A DNA stretch of 64,000 bases from Candidatus Symbiothrix dinenymphae (GCA_001417715.1 BBRT01000247.1:23355-87354); one strand, 5' to 3'. Positions 41,450 through 50,567 are shown, numbered from the stretch's first letter. The notes: generated by a model from the sequence alone, not told the origin. Program-made: numbers and translations.

Positions 41450-43012
41450 CTAACACCCCACAATCGAAACCGTTTTATCGCCAACTTTCTCCGTTTTGAG
41501 ATAAATTTTAGCATCCCAATCTATATCGGGGCGGCGGTCGAAGATAATCAGCCAGCCCTCTTTGGTGCCCACTGTGTCCATATAGTTGATGAGTTGAGCG
41601 TAGCTTTTTTCTTCGGTTTTGGCACTGTATCGGAGTTTCAGTTCGATGGGGTATTTTTGTCCTTCATATTCTACGCACAAGTCCAAACGGTCGCGACCGG
41701 CGGCAAATTCGCGGATAATCTGCCCGCCGCCGTTGACAATCCGTTGCAGAAAAGCCTGTAAAATCAGATGTGGTGCCGATTCTTTGTAGTCGAACCGTTC
41801 GACCCATATCTCGCTGTTTTCGCGCCAAAAGGCTTGAAAATCCTGCATGAGATAAATCATGTCGATACGCCCGTTTTTCAGATAGCGAGGCATTTGGTAG
41901 GGATACATCTCACTGCACAAGGTATCCTGAAAATTCTTACTCAATGTGCGGATAATCACCTCGGCATAAATCGGGTTGGCGGGTTGCACTAATCCGGGTG
42001 TCTCGCGTATTAAGCCAAGGTCCATGGCATAACTATAATCGTCCGACAATTTGTTGATATCTCCTATCTTGCCAATGATGACCGGCTCCATCACCCGCCG
42101 CACCCGCTCCTCTTTGAGCCGTTCGAGCAGGCTGTCGATATGTGTGTCGCGCCGCAGGATGATGGTTTGGATGGCTTGTTCCACCAATTCTGCCGTCACC
42201 GGCTTGGTATAATCGGACTGGAGCGTTTTTACAATCACTTCACGGGCAATGGCGTTGACCAACCACGGCTGCCCCTGTGTCTGCTGATGCACCAATTCAA
42301 TGGCATCCGGCTCAAAGACTTGCCCTGTCTCAGCAGTATGCTGAGCATATAATTTCACTATGTCTTCCTTTGTGAAATTGTTGAAAGTCATCGCTTCGGT
42401 AATCACATTAAAAGGACTTGCGCTGCCCAATGACTCGCTGTCGGGACGGATTTTTGCTTTGAAATCGCGAATGTTGCGCATACCCACCAAGGCTATCGAA
42501 TGGACAAACGGGGTATTACCGCGCGTATTGTAACCGTCTCTCAATTGTCGGAGAAAAGTAATCAATGTACCCTCACTCAAGCAGTCGGCTTCATCGAAAA
42601 AGATGATAAGCGGCTTATCTAATGACATACAAAAAAAAGTCAACTCATCAGCCAGCACACCGGCATAATTGCTGTAGTCAGCACCTTTGGCAAATGTTTC
42701 TCCTTTTGGTATGTTCGAAAAGCGAAATTTTGATTGCATCCGCTTGACTATCGCCGGAATGCCGTCCTTCGGGTCAATAATACCCTGCGCCGCTTCCAAT
42801 GAGCAATAAAGCGCATAATACTTGCCTTCATGGTTGATGTGGTTAACCACATCAAGCAATAGGGTTGTCTTGCCGCTCTGCCGCGGGGCGTGAATCACAA
42901 AATACTGCTCCTGCCCAATGAGTTCCTTGATGCCCGACAAACGCGATGAAGCCTCTATCATATAGTGCTTCGCTTCGTCGCAGGGTCCTGCTACATTAAA
43001 ATATCGTGCCAT
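41450..43012 (-). CDS. AAA-like ATPase with C-terminal PD-(D/E)XK nuclease domain, copy D
   Basis: A 520-aa paralogue, upstream of copy C in the same orientation. Walker A, Walker B and the nuclease residues are intact. The region around residues 215-265 and 320-360 is its own (NNFTKEDIVKLYAQH, KIGDINKLSDDYSYAMD), while both ends resemble copy A. The C-terminus reads EKVGDKTVSIVGC in place of EMVQGKTVTIVGC. A conserved promoter precedes it. Tandem C and D would make two related proteins from one transcript, perhaps forming mixed oligomers; that is inference. Confidence 0.85.
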   Translation of the reverse strand: MARYFNVAGPCDEAKHYMIEASSRLSGIKELIGQEQYFVIHAPRQSGKTTLLLDVVNHINHEGKYYALYCSLEAAQGIIDPKDGIPAIVKRMQSKFRFSNIPKGETFAKGADYSNYAGVLADELTFFCMSLDKPLIIFFDEADCLSEGTLITFLRQLRDGYNTRGNTPFVHSIALVGMRNIRDFKAKIRPDSESLGSASPFNVITEAMTFNNFTKEDIVKLYAQHTAETGQVFEPDAIELVHQQTQGQPWLVNAIAREVIVKTLQSDYTKPVTAELVEQAIQTIILRRDTHIDSLLERLKEERVRRVMEPVIIGKIGDINKLSDDYSYAMDLGLIRETPGLVQPANPIYAEVIIRTLSKNFQDTLCSEMYPYQMPRYLKNGRIDMIYLMQDFQAFWRENSEIWVERFDYKESAPHLILQAFLQRIVNGGGQIIREFAAGRDRLDLCVEYEGQKYPIELKLRYSAKTEEKSYAQLINYMDTVGTKEGWLIIFDRRPDIDWDAKIYLKTEKVGDKTVSIVGC

Positions 43013-43027
43013 AATTCAAATTTTTGG

Positions 43028-43035
43028 CAAAGGTA
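43028..43035 (-). promoter_or_regulatory. Promoter -7 box of the AAA-nuclease D-C pair
   Basis: TACCTTTG on the minus strand, in the same context as at 6045-6038. GGCAAAGGTA here (43026-43035) is answered by TACCTTTGCC at 43068-43077, an inverted repeat absent from copy A's upstream region. Confidence 0.65.
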
Positions 43036-43116
43036 CGCATTTAAAATGACTTTTACCATTTTTTTTATACCTTTGCCGCATAATTGAAAAGAGTTGCCCT
43101 ACATTCGATTTCTTTT

Positions 43117-43173
43117 CAGGGGATTGCGGGTCAAGCCCGCAATGACGGTTCGGGCTGAAAGCCCGCAATGACG
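43117..43173. repeat. Half copy of the REP/BIME-like element
   Basis: AGGGGATTGCGGGTCAAGCC and the following CGCAATGACGG match the right half of the 100-bp element, followed by a short duplication (GGGCTGAAAGCCCGCAATGA). It lies directly after the stop of the AAA-ATPase gene at 43179. Confidence 0.75.
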
Positions 43174-43178
43174 GTTTT

Positions 43179-44750
43179 TTATTCCTTCACCCAGCGGCTC
43201 AAAGTCCGCTCTGTGCTGCTAAATTCCGCGCCGATTTTCACCACTTTCCGCGTTCCGGCACTGTATGGAATGAGGTAGCCTTTGTCGTCAATTTGCTTGA
43301 GTGCCTCCTCGGCGGTGGCATTCTCGGAGAGCTTAAATTCAAAAACATAGATGATATCTTTCATCCAGACCACTATGTCGGCGCGACCAATGGCACTTTT
43401 GACCTCCGTTTGCACAAATTGCCCCATTGAGCGTAACAGCAGATAAAAAATGGTTTGGAAATTTTCTTCCGTTTTGTTGCTCAAATCGTTTGGAATATCT
43501 GCAAAATGGGCACGAAGCCGGGTCATAAAACCATCTACATTGCCTGCTTCCAAGTCTATAACAAATAAATCGCTCCTAAAATCAGTGCCTAATCGTGCGC
43601 TCGGTGTGTATATGCGTCGCAGTTCGTCCAAAAAACCGTATTTTACCTCTTCGTTTGGAAAACCCAAAACGTATATGTTGTAATTTTGGTAGAAATCTTT
43701 TATAGTAAGGTACCCCGTTTGATAGAGTAGCGGAATCGGATTGCTGTCTCCCGCTCGATAATCGGAGAGCGAAGGCGCCGCAATCGTAACATTGTTTTCA
43801 AGACTGGGAATATCAAATTCGGCATCTTTGAGCATTTTAGCAAGAAAAGTGGGCGTGCCGGTTGAAAACCAATAGTAGCGCAAAGCACCGTTTGAAAATG
43901 TATTCAGCAGGCTGAAAGGATTATATATTCCCTCCGTATTTTCACAAAAATGGTAACCATCGTACCGCTTTTTGAGTTCTGCAAGTGCTTCTTCGTAACT
44001 CATTTTTTGTCTTTCAGCTAATTTTCGTATTTCTGGCTCAAAATTAGCAAGCAATTCTGTTTCGGATATGCCACACACACCGGCATAATATTCATGCATG
44101 CTAATATCCTGCAGCTGATTTAACTGACTGAAAATGCTTACTTTGGAAAATTTGGTGATTCCGGTGAGCATCAGAAACCGCAAATAAGGGTCGGCGGTTT
44201 TGAGCACGCCGTAGAAACCACCCAATGCCTCTCTGATTTTTTCGTGCAGTTCGGGATTGTCTAAGGTGGCGGTGAGCGGCTTGTCGTATTCATCAATAAG
44301 CACCACCACCCGTTTTTTTGTTTTTTCATAAGCACGGCGCATTAAGCCCGCGAGACGGGTAGAAAATGAGTCTTCCTCTCTGTTTGTTCCCCATTCTTCC
44401 TCCAAACGCGACAAGAGTACATTAAGAGCTATCTCAAGGTCTTCAAATTTGGTGTAGCCGGAAATATTCAAATCCAGATGAAACACCGGATATTCCACCC
44501 AGTCCTTCTCCAAATCGGCAATGGCAAGCCCCTTAAACAGTTCCTTCTTGCCCTGAAAATAGGCTTTTAAGGTGGAGAGGAAAAGGCTTTTCCCAAACCT
44601 GCGCGGGCGACCCAAAAAGTAGGGACACCCTTCGTTGGCGAGCCTATGAATGTAGGCTGTTTTGTCAACATACAGATGATTGGTTGTTCTGAGTTTTTCA
44701 AAATCCTGAATGCCAATCGGCAATTTTCTGCTGAAATCCATATTCTTCAT
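43179..44750 (-). CDS. AAA-ATPase-like / PDDEXK_9 (DUF1703) protein
   Basis: A 523-aa protein of the same family as 28044-29639. The N-terminus has KLPIGIQDFEKLRTTNHLYV. Walker A is at about 48-56 (GRPRRFGKSL), Walker B at about 148-154 (VVVLIDEYD), and the C-terminal nuclease residues lie in GRADIVVWMKDIIYVFEFKL. It is only distantly similar to the 28044 protein in the middle, so the two did not arise by recent duplication. Own promoter at 44775-44768. It lies next to copies D and C, making a cluster of three ATPase-nucleases between PUL2 and rmuC. Function unknown. Confidence 0.85.
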   Translation of the reverse strand: MKNMDFSRKLPIGIQDFEKLRTTNHLYVDKTAYIHRLANEGCPYFLGRPRRFGKSLFLSTLKAYFQGKKELFKGLAIADLEKDWVEYPVFHLDLNISGYTKFEDLEIALNVLLSRLEEEWGTNREEDSFSTRLAGLMRRAYEKTKKRVVVLIDEYDKPLTATLDNPELHEKIREALGGFYGVLKTADPYLRFLMLTGITKFSKVSIFSQLNQLQDISMHEYYAGVCGISETELLANFEPEIRKLAERQKMSYEEALAELKKRYDGYHFCENTEGIYNPFSLLNTFSNGALRYYWFSTGTPTFLAKMLKDAEFDIPSLENNVTIAAPSLSDYRAGDSNPIPLLYQTGYLTIKDFYQNYNIYVLGFPNEEVKYGFLDELRRIYTPSARLGTDFRSDLFVIDLEAGNVDGFMTRLRAHFADIPNDLSNKTEENFQTIFYLLLRSMGQFVQTEVKSAIGRADIVVWMKDIIYVFEFKLSENATAEEALKQIDDKGYLIPYSAGTRKVVKIGAEFSSTERTLSRWVKE

Positions 44751-44767
44751 TTCTTAATAGTGAACCG

Positions 44768-44775
44768 CAAAGGTA
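44768..44775 (-). promoter_or_regulatory. Promoter -7 box of the 43179-44750 AAA-ATPase gene
   Basis: TACCTTTG on the minus strand, 18 bases before the ATG. Confidence 0.6.
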
Positions 44776-44869
44776 CAACATAATTATGAAAATATGGGCT
44801 AAATCTCTTTTTCAGGTGCTATTATTTCGCAAACGGTGTTTTATCCCGTAGGGACAAATATACATAGCC

Positions 44870-45032
44870 TTTTATCCCGTAGGGATTATAGCTCGGTAGA
44901 AAAGCCAATCCTCACCTCCACCCTGCATCCCGTAGGGATGCAACCGTTTGCGGATGATGTTGCATCCCTACGGGATGCAGGAATGGGGGAGACATTCCGT
45001 TTCTACCGAGCTATAATCCCTACGGGATAAAA
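44870..45032. repeat. Nested palindromic element of the CCCTACGGGAT family, overlapping the rmuC 3' end
   Basis: The outer arms are a perfect 33-base inverted repeat: 44870-44902 (TTTTATCCCGTAGGGATTAT...) and 45000-45032. Inside is a perfect 22-base inverted repeat at 44923-44944 and 44959-44980, built round CATCCCGTAGGGATGC. A partial extra unit lies at 44839-44853. The right part of the element encodes the last ~20 residues and the stop codon of RmuC. A half copy lies at 22495-22527. Confidence 0.85.
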
Positions 45033-46353
45033 CACCGTTATCGCCCAAGGCATATTGAACGTCATTTGCATTTGCATCTGCATTTGCATTTGCATCTGCA
45101 TTTGCATCTGCATCCTCATTTTCCGCGGCAAGCATCGTCACGGGTATTTGCTTTGAGGATTTCAGCCCCAGATTTTTCAAATCCAGTGCGCGCTTCACGA
45201 GATTGCCTTTGCCTTGATTAAACTGGTTGATGGCGTTGTTGTAGGCATCTTGCGAACGGTTGATGTGCCTGCCTACGTCTTCCAGCGATGCTGTGAACAC
45301 TGTGAATTTTTCATACAGCCCTTCGCCTTGTCGCACAATTTCCTGCGCATTTTTGCTCTGCTGCTCGCGCTTCCACAGGTCGGCTATGAGCTTCAGGCAG
45401 GCGATCAGGTTGGTGGGGCTAATCAGCAAAATGCGCTTGGCATAGGCATACGACCACAATTCGCGGTCGTTTTGAATGGCGAGCAAATAGGCAGGCTCGA
45501 TGGGCACAAACATCATCGTGAAATCCAACGCCTCCTGAATGTCGTCATAATTTTTCGCCGCCAATTCGTCGATATGCTTATGCACGGAGGCGAGATGCTC
45601 CGTCAGGGCGAGTGTTTGCTCTTCGGGTGAGTCCGCCGATGAAAAGCGGTCGTAGGCATTCAGCGATACTTTAGAATCAATGATAATGGTGCGATTATCA
45701 GGCAAGTAGAGCAACACATCGGGGCGCAAATCGTTGCCGTTTTCGCCTTTGATGGTCTGCTGCAAAAAATATTCGCGGTTTTTCTCCAAGCCCGACTGTT
45801 GCAAAATGCTTTCCAAAATCATTTCGCCCCAGTTGCCCTGTTTTTTGGACTGCCCTTTGAGGGCGGTTGCCAGATTATTGGCTTCGGCACTCACTTTATT
45901 GGTTTGTTCAACGAGTTCTTTGACCTTTTCTTCGAGTGAAAAACGCTGTTTGGACTCCTTGTCGTAGGTTTCCTCCACCTTTTTCTTGAAACTCTCGATA
46001 TTTTCTCCCAGCGGTTTCAAAATCGCCTCCATATTGGTTTTGTTCAGTTCGGTGAATTTTCCCGTCTTCTCCTCCAAAATTTGCGCCGCCACCTTTTCAA
46101 ATTGCAGTTGCGCCGTTTTTTGAATTTCGTTGATTTCGTTTCTCTTTTCCTGCATCAACTCGGTTTGCAAACGCAACTTTTCTTCCAGCACTCTTATCTG
46201 AATCTGCGCCTCAGTAACCGTTGCAAACACTTTTTCATACGCCGCCTTAGGCACAGACTCCCCATTTTGCTGTGCATTGACAACAAAATAACTCGCCGCG
46301 CCGCCAACGATAAGCCCAATAACGAGTGCTACAATCAAATATGCAAGTGTCAC
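44968..46353 (-). CDS. rmuC: DNA recombination protein RmuC homologue
   Basis: A 461-aa RmuC-type protein, a PD-(D/E)XK-related factor that limits DNA inversions and rearrangements at short repeats. An N-terminal membrane segment (YLIVALVIGLIVGGAASYFV) is followed by a long coiled coil at about 30-160 and the RmuC domain at about 170-390 (KQGNWGEMILESILQQSGLE, LRPDVLLYLPDNRTIIIDSK, FMMFVPIEPAYLLAI). GTG start at 46353, overlapping the glutathione peroxidase stop by 4 bases, so the two form an operon. The C-terminus is unusual: an Asp-Ala-Asn repeat, then LSRRDYSSVETECLPHSCIP encoded by a palindromic repeat that supplies the TAG stop. Confidence 0.92.
   Translation of the reverse strand: MTLAYLIVALVIGLIVGGAASYFVVNAQQNGESVPKAAYEKVFATVTEAQIQIRVLEEKLRLQTELMQEKRNEINEIQKTAQLQFEKVAAQILEEKTGKFTELNKTNMEAILKPLGENIESFKKKVEETYDKESKQRFSLEEKVKELVEQTNKVSAEANNLATALKGQSKKQGNWGEMILESILQQSGLEKNREYFLQQTIKGENGNDLRPDVLLYLPDNRTIIIDSKVSLNAYDRFSSADSPEEQTLALTEHLASVHKHIDELAAKNYDDIQEALDFTMMFVPIEPAYLLAIQNDRELWSYAYAKRILLISPTNLIACLKLIADLWKREQQSKNAQEIVRQGEGLYEKFTVFTASLEDVGRHINRSQDAYNNAINQFNQGKGNLVKRALDLKNLGLKSSKQIPVTMLAAENEDADANADANANADANANDVQYALGDNGVLSRRDYSSVETECLPHSCIP
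45064..45113 (-). repeat. Hexanucleotide microsatellite near the 3' end of rmuC
   Basis: About eight units of CATTTG or CATCTG (plus strand) encode (D/N)-A repeats on the coding strand. The period is two codons, so length change would not shift the frame. Confidence 0.8.
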
Positions 46354-46889
46354 GAGCGCAACCAGTTAAGAATTTCCTCTGCATTGGGCAACGTGCGAGG
46401 CGCAACGACTTTCACCAATTTGCCTGTTTCATCAATCAGATACTTTTGAAAATTCCAGGTAACCTCCGAATCCGCCACGCCATTCTCCGCTTTTTTCGTA
46501 AGCCATTGATACAAAGGGTGAATGTCGTCGCCTTTGACGGAAATTTTCTCCATCATCGGAAAAGTTACGCCATAATTCGCCGTGCAAAACGACTGAATTT
46601 CTCCGTTTGTACCCGGCTCCTGTTGTTTAAAATTGTTGGCAGGGAAGCCCACAATCACAAATTTGTCGCCGCCAAACGTGTCATACAGGTCTTGCAACTG
46701 CCTATACTGCGGCGTAAGTCCACACTTGGACGCGGTATTCACCAGCATCACCTTTTTTCCCTTCAACTGCGAAAGCGGAAAATCCGTACCATCAATCGCC
46801 TTCACAGTGAAATCATACACCGATTTCGATTGAGCCTGCACACAATGAGCAGCCGCCAAGACTGCTAAACACAAAATAATCTTCTTCAT
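46350..46889 (-). CDS. Secreted glutathione peroxidase family protein
   Basis: A 179-aa glutathione/thioredoxin-type peroxidase that reduces peroxides. Signal peptide 1-20 (LAVLAAAHCVQAQ), so it is periplasmic. The catalytic Cys is in NTASKCGLTPQY, the partner Gln in FPANNFKQQEPGTN and the Trp-Asn in VTWNFQKYLID. A second Cys in EIQSFCTANYG could be the resolving residue of the 2-Cys, thioredoxin-dependent subgroup. First gene of a two-gene operon with rmuC. Promoter at 46933-46926. Confidence 0.93.
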   Translation of the reverse strand: MKKIILCLAVLAAAHCVQAQSKSVYDFTVKAIDGTDFPLSQLKGKKVMLVNTASKCGLTPQYRQLQDLYDTFGGDKFVIVGFPANNFKQQEPGTNGEIQSFCTANYGVTFPMMEKISVKGDDIHPLYQWLTKKAENGVADSEVTWNFQKYLIDETGKLVKVVAPRTLPNAEEILNWLRS

Positions 46890-46925
46890 ATTCTCTACTT
46901 ATTATGATTACAAATCTTTTGCCTG

Positions 46926-46933
46926 CAAAGGTA
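46926..46933 (-). promoter_or_regulatory. Promoter -7 box of the peroxidase-rmuC operon
   Basis: TACCTTTG on the minus strand, 4 bases beyond the nadB stop codon, so the operon is independent of nadB. Confidence 0.6.
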
Positions 46934-46937
46934 CGCA

Positions 46938-48509
46938 TTATTTTGGATTTTTGCGCGGAAAATCAATTGTATAATGCAGCCCGCGGCTCTCTTTGCGCTC
47001 CATTGCCTGCTTGATGACGAGGTAGCCCACGTTGATGATGTTGCGAAGTTCGCAGATGTCTTTGCTCACGATGCTTCGGGCAAACAAACTTTCTGTTTCC
47101 TTGTAGAGCAGTTCTAAACGTTCAAACGCCCGTTCTAAACGCAGGTTGGAGCGCACAATTCCCACATAATTGCTCATATAGGAGCCCACTTCTTTGGCTT
47201 CCTGCGTGATTAAGACCATTTCTTCGGTCAGCGAGGTGCCCTTGTCGTTCCATTCGGGGATGTCGTTCTTGAAAGTGTAGTCGCTCAGATGCTCCGTCGT
47301 GTGCTTGGAAGCGGCATCGGCATAGACGATTGCTTCTATTAATGAGTTGGATGCCAGGCGGTTAGCACCGTGCAAACCGGTGCGCGAACATTCGCCTGCC
47401 GCATACAGTCGGTTGATGGTCGTGCAGGCGTTCATATCCACCACGATGCCGCCGCAGAGGTAGTGCGCCGCCGGAGCCACGGGGATGTATTCTTTCGTGA
47501 TGTTGATGCCTTCGGATAGGCATTTTTCGTAGATAGTGGGGTATTCGCGCTTCGTTTCTTCAGCGGGTTTGTGGGTTACGTCGAGATAGACGAAATCGCT
47601 GCCGCTGTTTTTCATTTCGCTGTCGATGGCGCGTGCCACGATGTCGCGTGGAGCCAGATTGCCGCGCTCGTCGTATTTGTGCATAAATTCTTTGCCGTCG
47701 CGGGTGCGCAAAACGGCTCCGTAGCCCCGCATCGCCTCGGTGATGAGAAACGAGGGGCGTTCCATCGGGTTGTAGAGCGCGGTGGGGTGAAACTGCACAA
47801 ATTCCATATCCTTGACCAGCCCTTTGGCGCGATAGACCATCGCGATGCCGTCGCCGGTAGCCACCAGCGGGTTGGTCGTGGTCTGATAGATGCAGCCGAT
47901 GCCGCCCGTGCAAATCATCGTCACTTTCGACAAAAAAGTGTGAATTTTGTTCGTCCCCTCGTCCAAAACGTAGGCACCGTAGCACTCGATGTTGGGCGTG
48001 TCTTTCGTCACTTTCTGCCCCAGATGGTGCTGTGTGAGTATTTCAATCGCAAAATGGTGGTCAAACACCTTGACGTTAGGATGCCGCTTGATGGCATTGA
48101 TGAGGCTTTTCTGAATCTCCTGACCGGTGTTGTCCTTGTGGTGCAGGATGCGAAATTCGGAATGCCCGCCCTCCTTGTGCAGGTCAAATTCGCCCTGCGC
48201 GTCCTTGTCGAAATCCACGCCCCAGCGCACTAATTCCTTGATTTGCTGCGGAGCTTCGCGCACCACTTTCTCCACCACCGCCTTGTCGCAAATGCCGTCG
48301 CCGGCAACCAGAGTGTCGTGCACGTGCTTCTCAAAATCATCGTAAGGCAATGTAACAGAGGCAATTCCGCCTTGCGCATAAAACGTGTTGGCTTCCTCCA
48401 AAGTGGTTTTGCACAGCAACGCCACGCTCGCCTTGTCCGCCAACTTCAAGGCGTAACTCATCCCGGCAATGCCGGAACCAATCACCAAACAATCAAATTT
48501 ATGCACCAT
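46938..48509 (-). CDS. nadB: L-aspartate oxidase
   Basis: A 523-aa flavoenzyme of the succinate dehydrogenase/fumarate reductase flavoprotein family that oxidises L-aspartate to iminoaspartate in NAD synthesis. FAD-binding GxGxxG motif in CLVIGSGIAGMSYALKLAD, then LLCKTTLEEANTFYAQGGIA, the substrate-binding HPTALYNP, and APAAHYLCGGIVVDMNACT with GLHGANRLASNSLIEA. The C-terminal helical domain holds RSNLRLERAFERLE. No nadA or nadC is adjacent. It starts 11 bases after the DUF5054 gene and has no promoter of its own that I can see, so its expression may be tied to PUL3. Confidence 0.94.
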   Translation of the reverse strand: MVHKFDCLVIGSGIAGMSYALKLADKASVALLCKTTLEEANTFYAQGGIASVTLPYDDFEKHVHDTLVAGDGICDKAVVEKVVREAPQQIKELVRWGVDFDKDAQGEFDLHKEGGHSEFRILHHKDNTGQEIQKSLINAIKRHPNVKVFDHHFAIEILTQHHLGQKVTKDTPNIECYGAYVLDEGTNKIHTFLSKVTMICTGGIGCIYQTTTNPLVATGDGIAMVYRAKGLVKDMEFVQFHPTALYNPMERPSFLITEAMRGYGAVLRTRDGKEFMHKYDERGNLAPRDIVARAIDSEMKNSGSDFVYLDVTHKPAEETKREYPTIYEKCLSEGINITKEYIPVAPAAHYLCGGIVVDMNACTTINRLYAAGECSRTGLHGANRLASNSLIEAIVYADAASKHTTEHLSDYTFKNDIPEWNDKGTSLTEEMVLITQEAKEVGSYMSNYVGIVRSNLRLERAFERLELLYKETESLFARSIVSKDICELRNIINVGYLVIKQAMERKESRGLHYTIDFPRKNPK

Positions 48510-48520
48510 CCTTATGTTTG

Positions 48521-50506
48521 TTATATCATCTCTATTTTAAAACGGTATGAGAGGCTTCCTCCCCACCACATCGTAAAATTGGTGCCCCACAGGTTGTTGA
48601 ACAGACAGAAGTGGATGCCTTTGCTCAAATCGGGTAATTCATCGGAATAATTCAACGACTTGCGCTCGCCGATGGCTACTAACGGGGCATCAAGAGAGGT
48701 AATACGAAAGGTACCTTTGGAGGTAACAATATCGACATAAGTGTCAATACCGTGCATCTGGTGGTTGCCGCCGCTTTTTATCACATCCATCACATCGACC
48801 CTGCCGCCGGTTTTTTCGGCAAAAACAGACACTACCTGCGATGGAACGAATGACACCCAGTAGGCTTCGGGCAAGCGCACAGCCGGTTTATTCACCAATG
48901 AAACGGTCAGCTCCACATCTTTTTTAGAGATAATATATTGCGTGTTTATCTGTTCGGGCAACACCCTTTTGTCTATACGCGCGTCATCGGCAAAAGACAG
49001 CACACATTCTATTTTCTTGTCGTTCCCGGACTTCCCGACGGCTACATTGTCAACATGAGCAACGATGGTTGCCGATTTTGCCTTTGTTTTGTCAAGCCCT
49101 TTTTTGCCCATATCTGTCCTTGAACCGTCAGTGTTATGTGACAAAAACGGTGTGAAAAACGCATCGTAATCATCCTGAGAATAGGTTTGATAGGCAATTT
49201 CACCTGCCACTAAACTTACGCCGCCAAGCGTTTGGGTGATGGCGCCGGTTTCATTGATTTCTTTTGCTTTATCATGCGTTTTGATGGTCTTGGGCAATGC
49301 GAAACCGATGTTGGCAATGGCTGCTTTGGCTTCGTTTTGCAGATTTAACGGCAAAATGGCAATAGCATTATCAACCATATCTGCTTTTTCTTTCCAGGAC
49401 TTTTCCATTATTCTGAACTCCGGAATATTACGCGAGGCATTGAATATGTCCACATCATACTTATCCCAGCTGTGCAGATTGGGCCACACATTGAGTCCCC
49501 ATGTATGCTCGGCAACCATACCAAGTTTAACGGCATAATCAATGGCTATGTCGCTGTCTTTGTTTAATTTACCTGTTTGCAGCCACTCCGCATAAAGCCT
49601 TGACAGGGCGCGGAAACGCGCCATCATGACCGGAGAACTTCCGTAACCGTAAATCCAACTGTCGCCTATCTCGGAAGTGAGCACCGGCATTTGAGCGGTC
49701 ATGGTGTTCAAATCTTCTGCCACAGCATTGAGCGTGGAACCAAACACTCGTGCATTGGGAAACTGTTCGCGCAGTTTACTGTAAATCGATTTTACTTGTT
49801 TCAGCGTATGGGGACCATGATTGTCGTGGGTAAAATTGATGGAAGCAACCGTTTTCCCGTCAGGCAGCACGGATGTTCCACCATAAGATTTCTGGTACAT
49901 CAACACGATTTCTTTCCCGTCGGTATTTCGCCATCTGCAAAAGGTTGGTACGGAGGGTATGGGCGCACAGTAATTTAAACCGATGGGTAAGAAACGGATA
50001 CCGGCATCGTAAAGGGGAGTAACAATACTGCGCGTATGCCCCGGCACATCGGTCATTTTTGCGGCAATCGTCTTTTTGCCGAATTGTTTGTCAAGACGTT
50101 GCGACAATTTCAACATCCCTTCAAAAAGAGCGAGGTTGGCTGACTCCGATTCAATGGTGTAAGGCATACTGTTCCATGAAATATCACCTTCTCTCAGAGC
50201 CTGTTCAAACTTTTTCACTGAATCGGGCGGAGCCTGTTTGAGATAGGCGTCTATCAGCCACGAGCCGGTTGTCCACACATACCTGTCCGCACTGCCTTCC
50301 GCCTTCAGTTCATCATTCACGGCAAGGGCTTTGGGGATAAATTCGTCAATGTACCGCTGTTCCACTTTCGTTGCCAAATCGGTAAAACCGATGTCGAGGT
50401 GCGTTTTGAAGATGACGTGCACCTTTGTTACTTCCGTATTCGGTTGCCCGAAACACATTGCGCTGACCATCAGTCCAAGCGCCATACATACTTTTTTTCT
50501 GTTCAT
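48521..50506 (-). CDS. DUF5054 protein, GH38-like glycosidase
   Basis: A 661-aa secreted protein (signal peptide LMVSAMCFGQ, residues 1-21). It has the N-terminal fold of glycoside hydrolase family 38-type alpha-mannosidases: a metal-site-like HVIFKTHLDIGFTD (His and Asp at about 34-38), WNSMPYTIESESANLALFEG, MTDVPGHTRSIVTPLYDAGI, and EHTWGLNVWPNLHSWDKY. DUF5054 proteins have not been well characterised, so mannosidase activity is a guess. Last PUL3 enzyme, 61 bases after GH97 and directly before nadB. Confidence 0.8.
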   Translation of the reverse strand: MNRKKVCMALGLMVSAMCFGQPNTEVTKVHVIFKTHLDIGFTDLATKVEQRYIDEFIPKALAVNDELKAEGSADRYVWTTGSWLIDAYLKQAPPDSVKKFEQALREGDISWNSMPYTIESESANLALFEGMLKLSQRLDKQFGKKTIAAKMTDVPGHTRSIVTPLYDAGIRFLPIGLNYCAPIPSVPTFCRWRNTDGKEIVLMYQKSYGGTSVLPDGKTVASINFTHDNHGPHTLKQVKSIYSKLREQFPNARVFGSTLNAVAEDLNTMTAQMPVLTSEIGDSWIYGYGSSPVMMARFRALSRLYAEWLQTGKLNKDSDIAIDYAVKLGMVAEHTWGLNVWPNLHSWDKYDVDIFNASRNIPEFRIMEKSWKEKADMVDNAIAILPLNLQNEAKAAIANIGFALPKTIKTHDKAKEINETGAITQTLGGVSLVAGEIAYQTYSQDDYDAFFTPFLSHNTDGSRTDMGKKGLDKTKAKSATIVAHVDNVAVGKSGNDKKIECVLSFADDARIDKRVLPEQINTQYIISKKDVELTVSLVNKPAVRLPEAYWVSFVPSQVVSVFAEKTGGRVDVMDVIKSGGNHQMHGIDTYVDIVTSKGTFRITSLDAPLVAIGERKSLNYSDELPDLSKGIHFCLFNNLWGTNFTMWWGGSLSYRFKIEMI

Positions 50507-50567
50507 ATTATTTATTTATTTATTGTTATCTATTAATAACTATTGTTTTATTTACAAACTCGTGTAT

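Noticed and set aside
43068..43075. TACCTTTG on the plus strand, a promoter pointing right
   Set aside because: No plus-strand gene follows before the end of the convergent AAA-ATPase gene. It is better explained as one arm of an inverted repeat around the copy D promoter.
44836..45030. 64-codon frame ending FYRAIIPTG
   Set aside because: It is produced by the nested inverted repeat at 44870-45032; both arms translate to related peptides. No sign of coding selection.
47571..48233. 220-codon plus-strand frame
   Set aside because: Antisense shadow of nadB.
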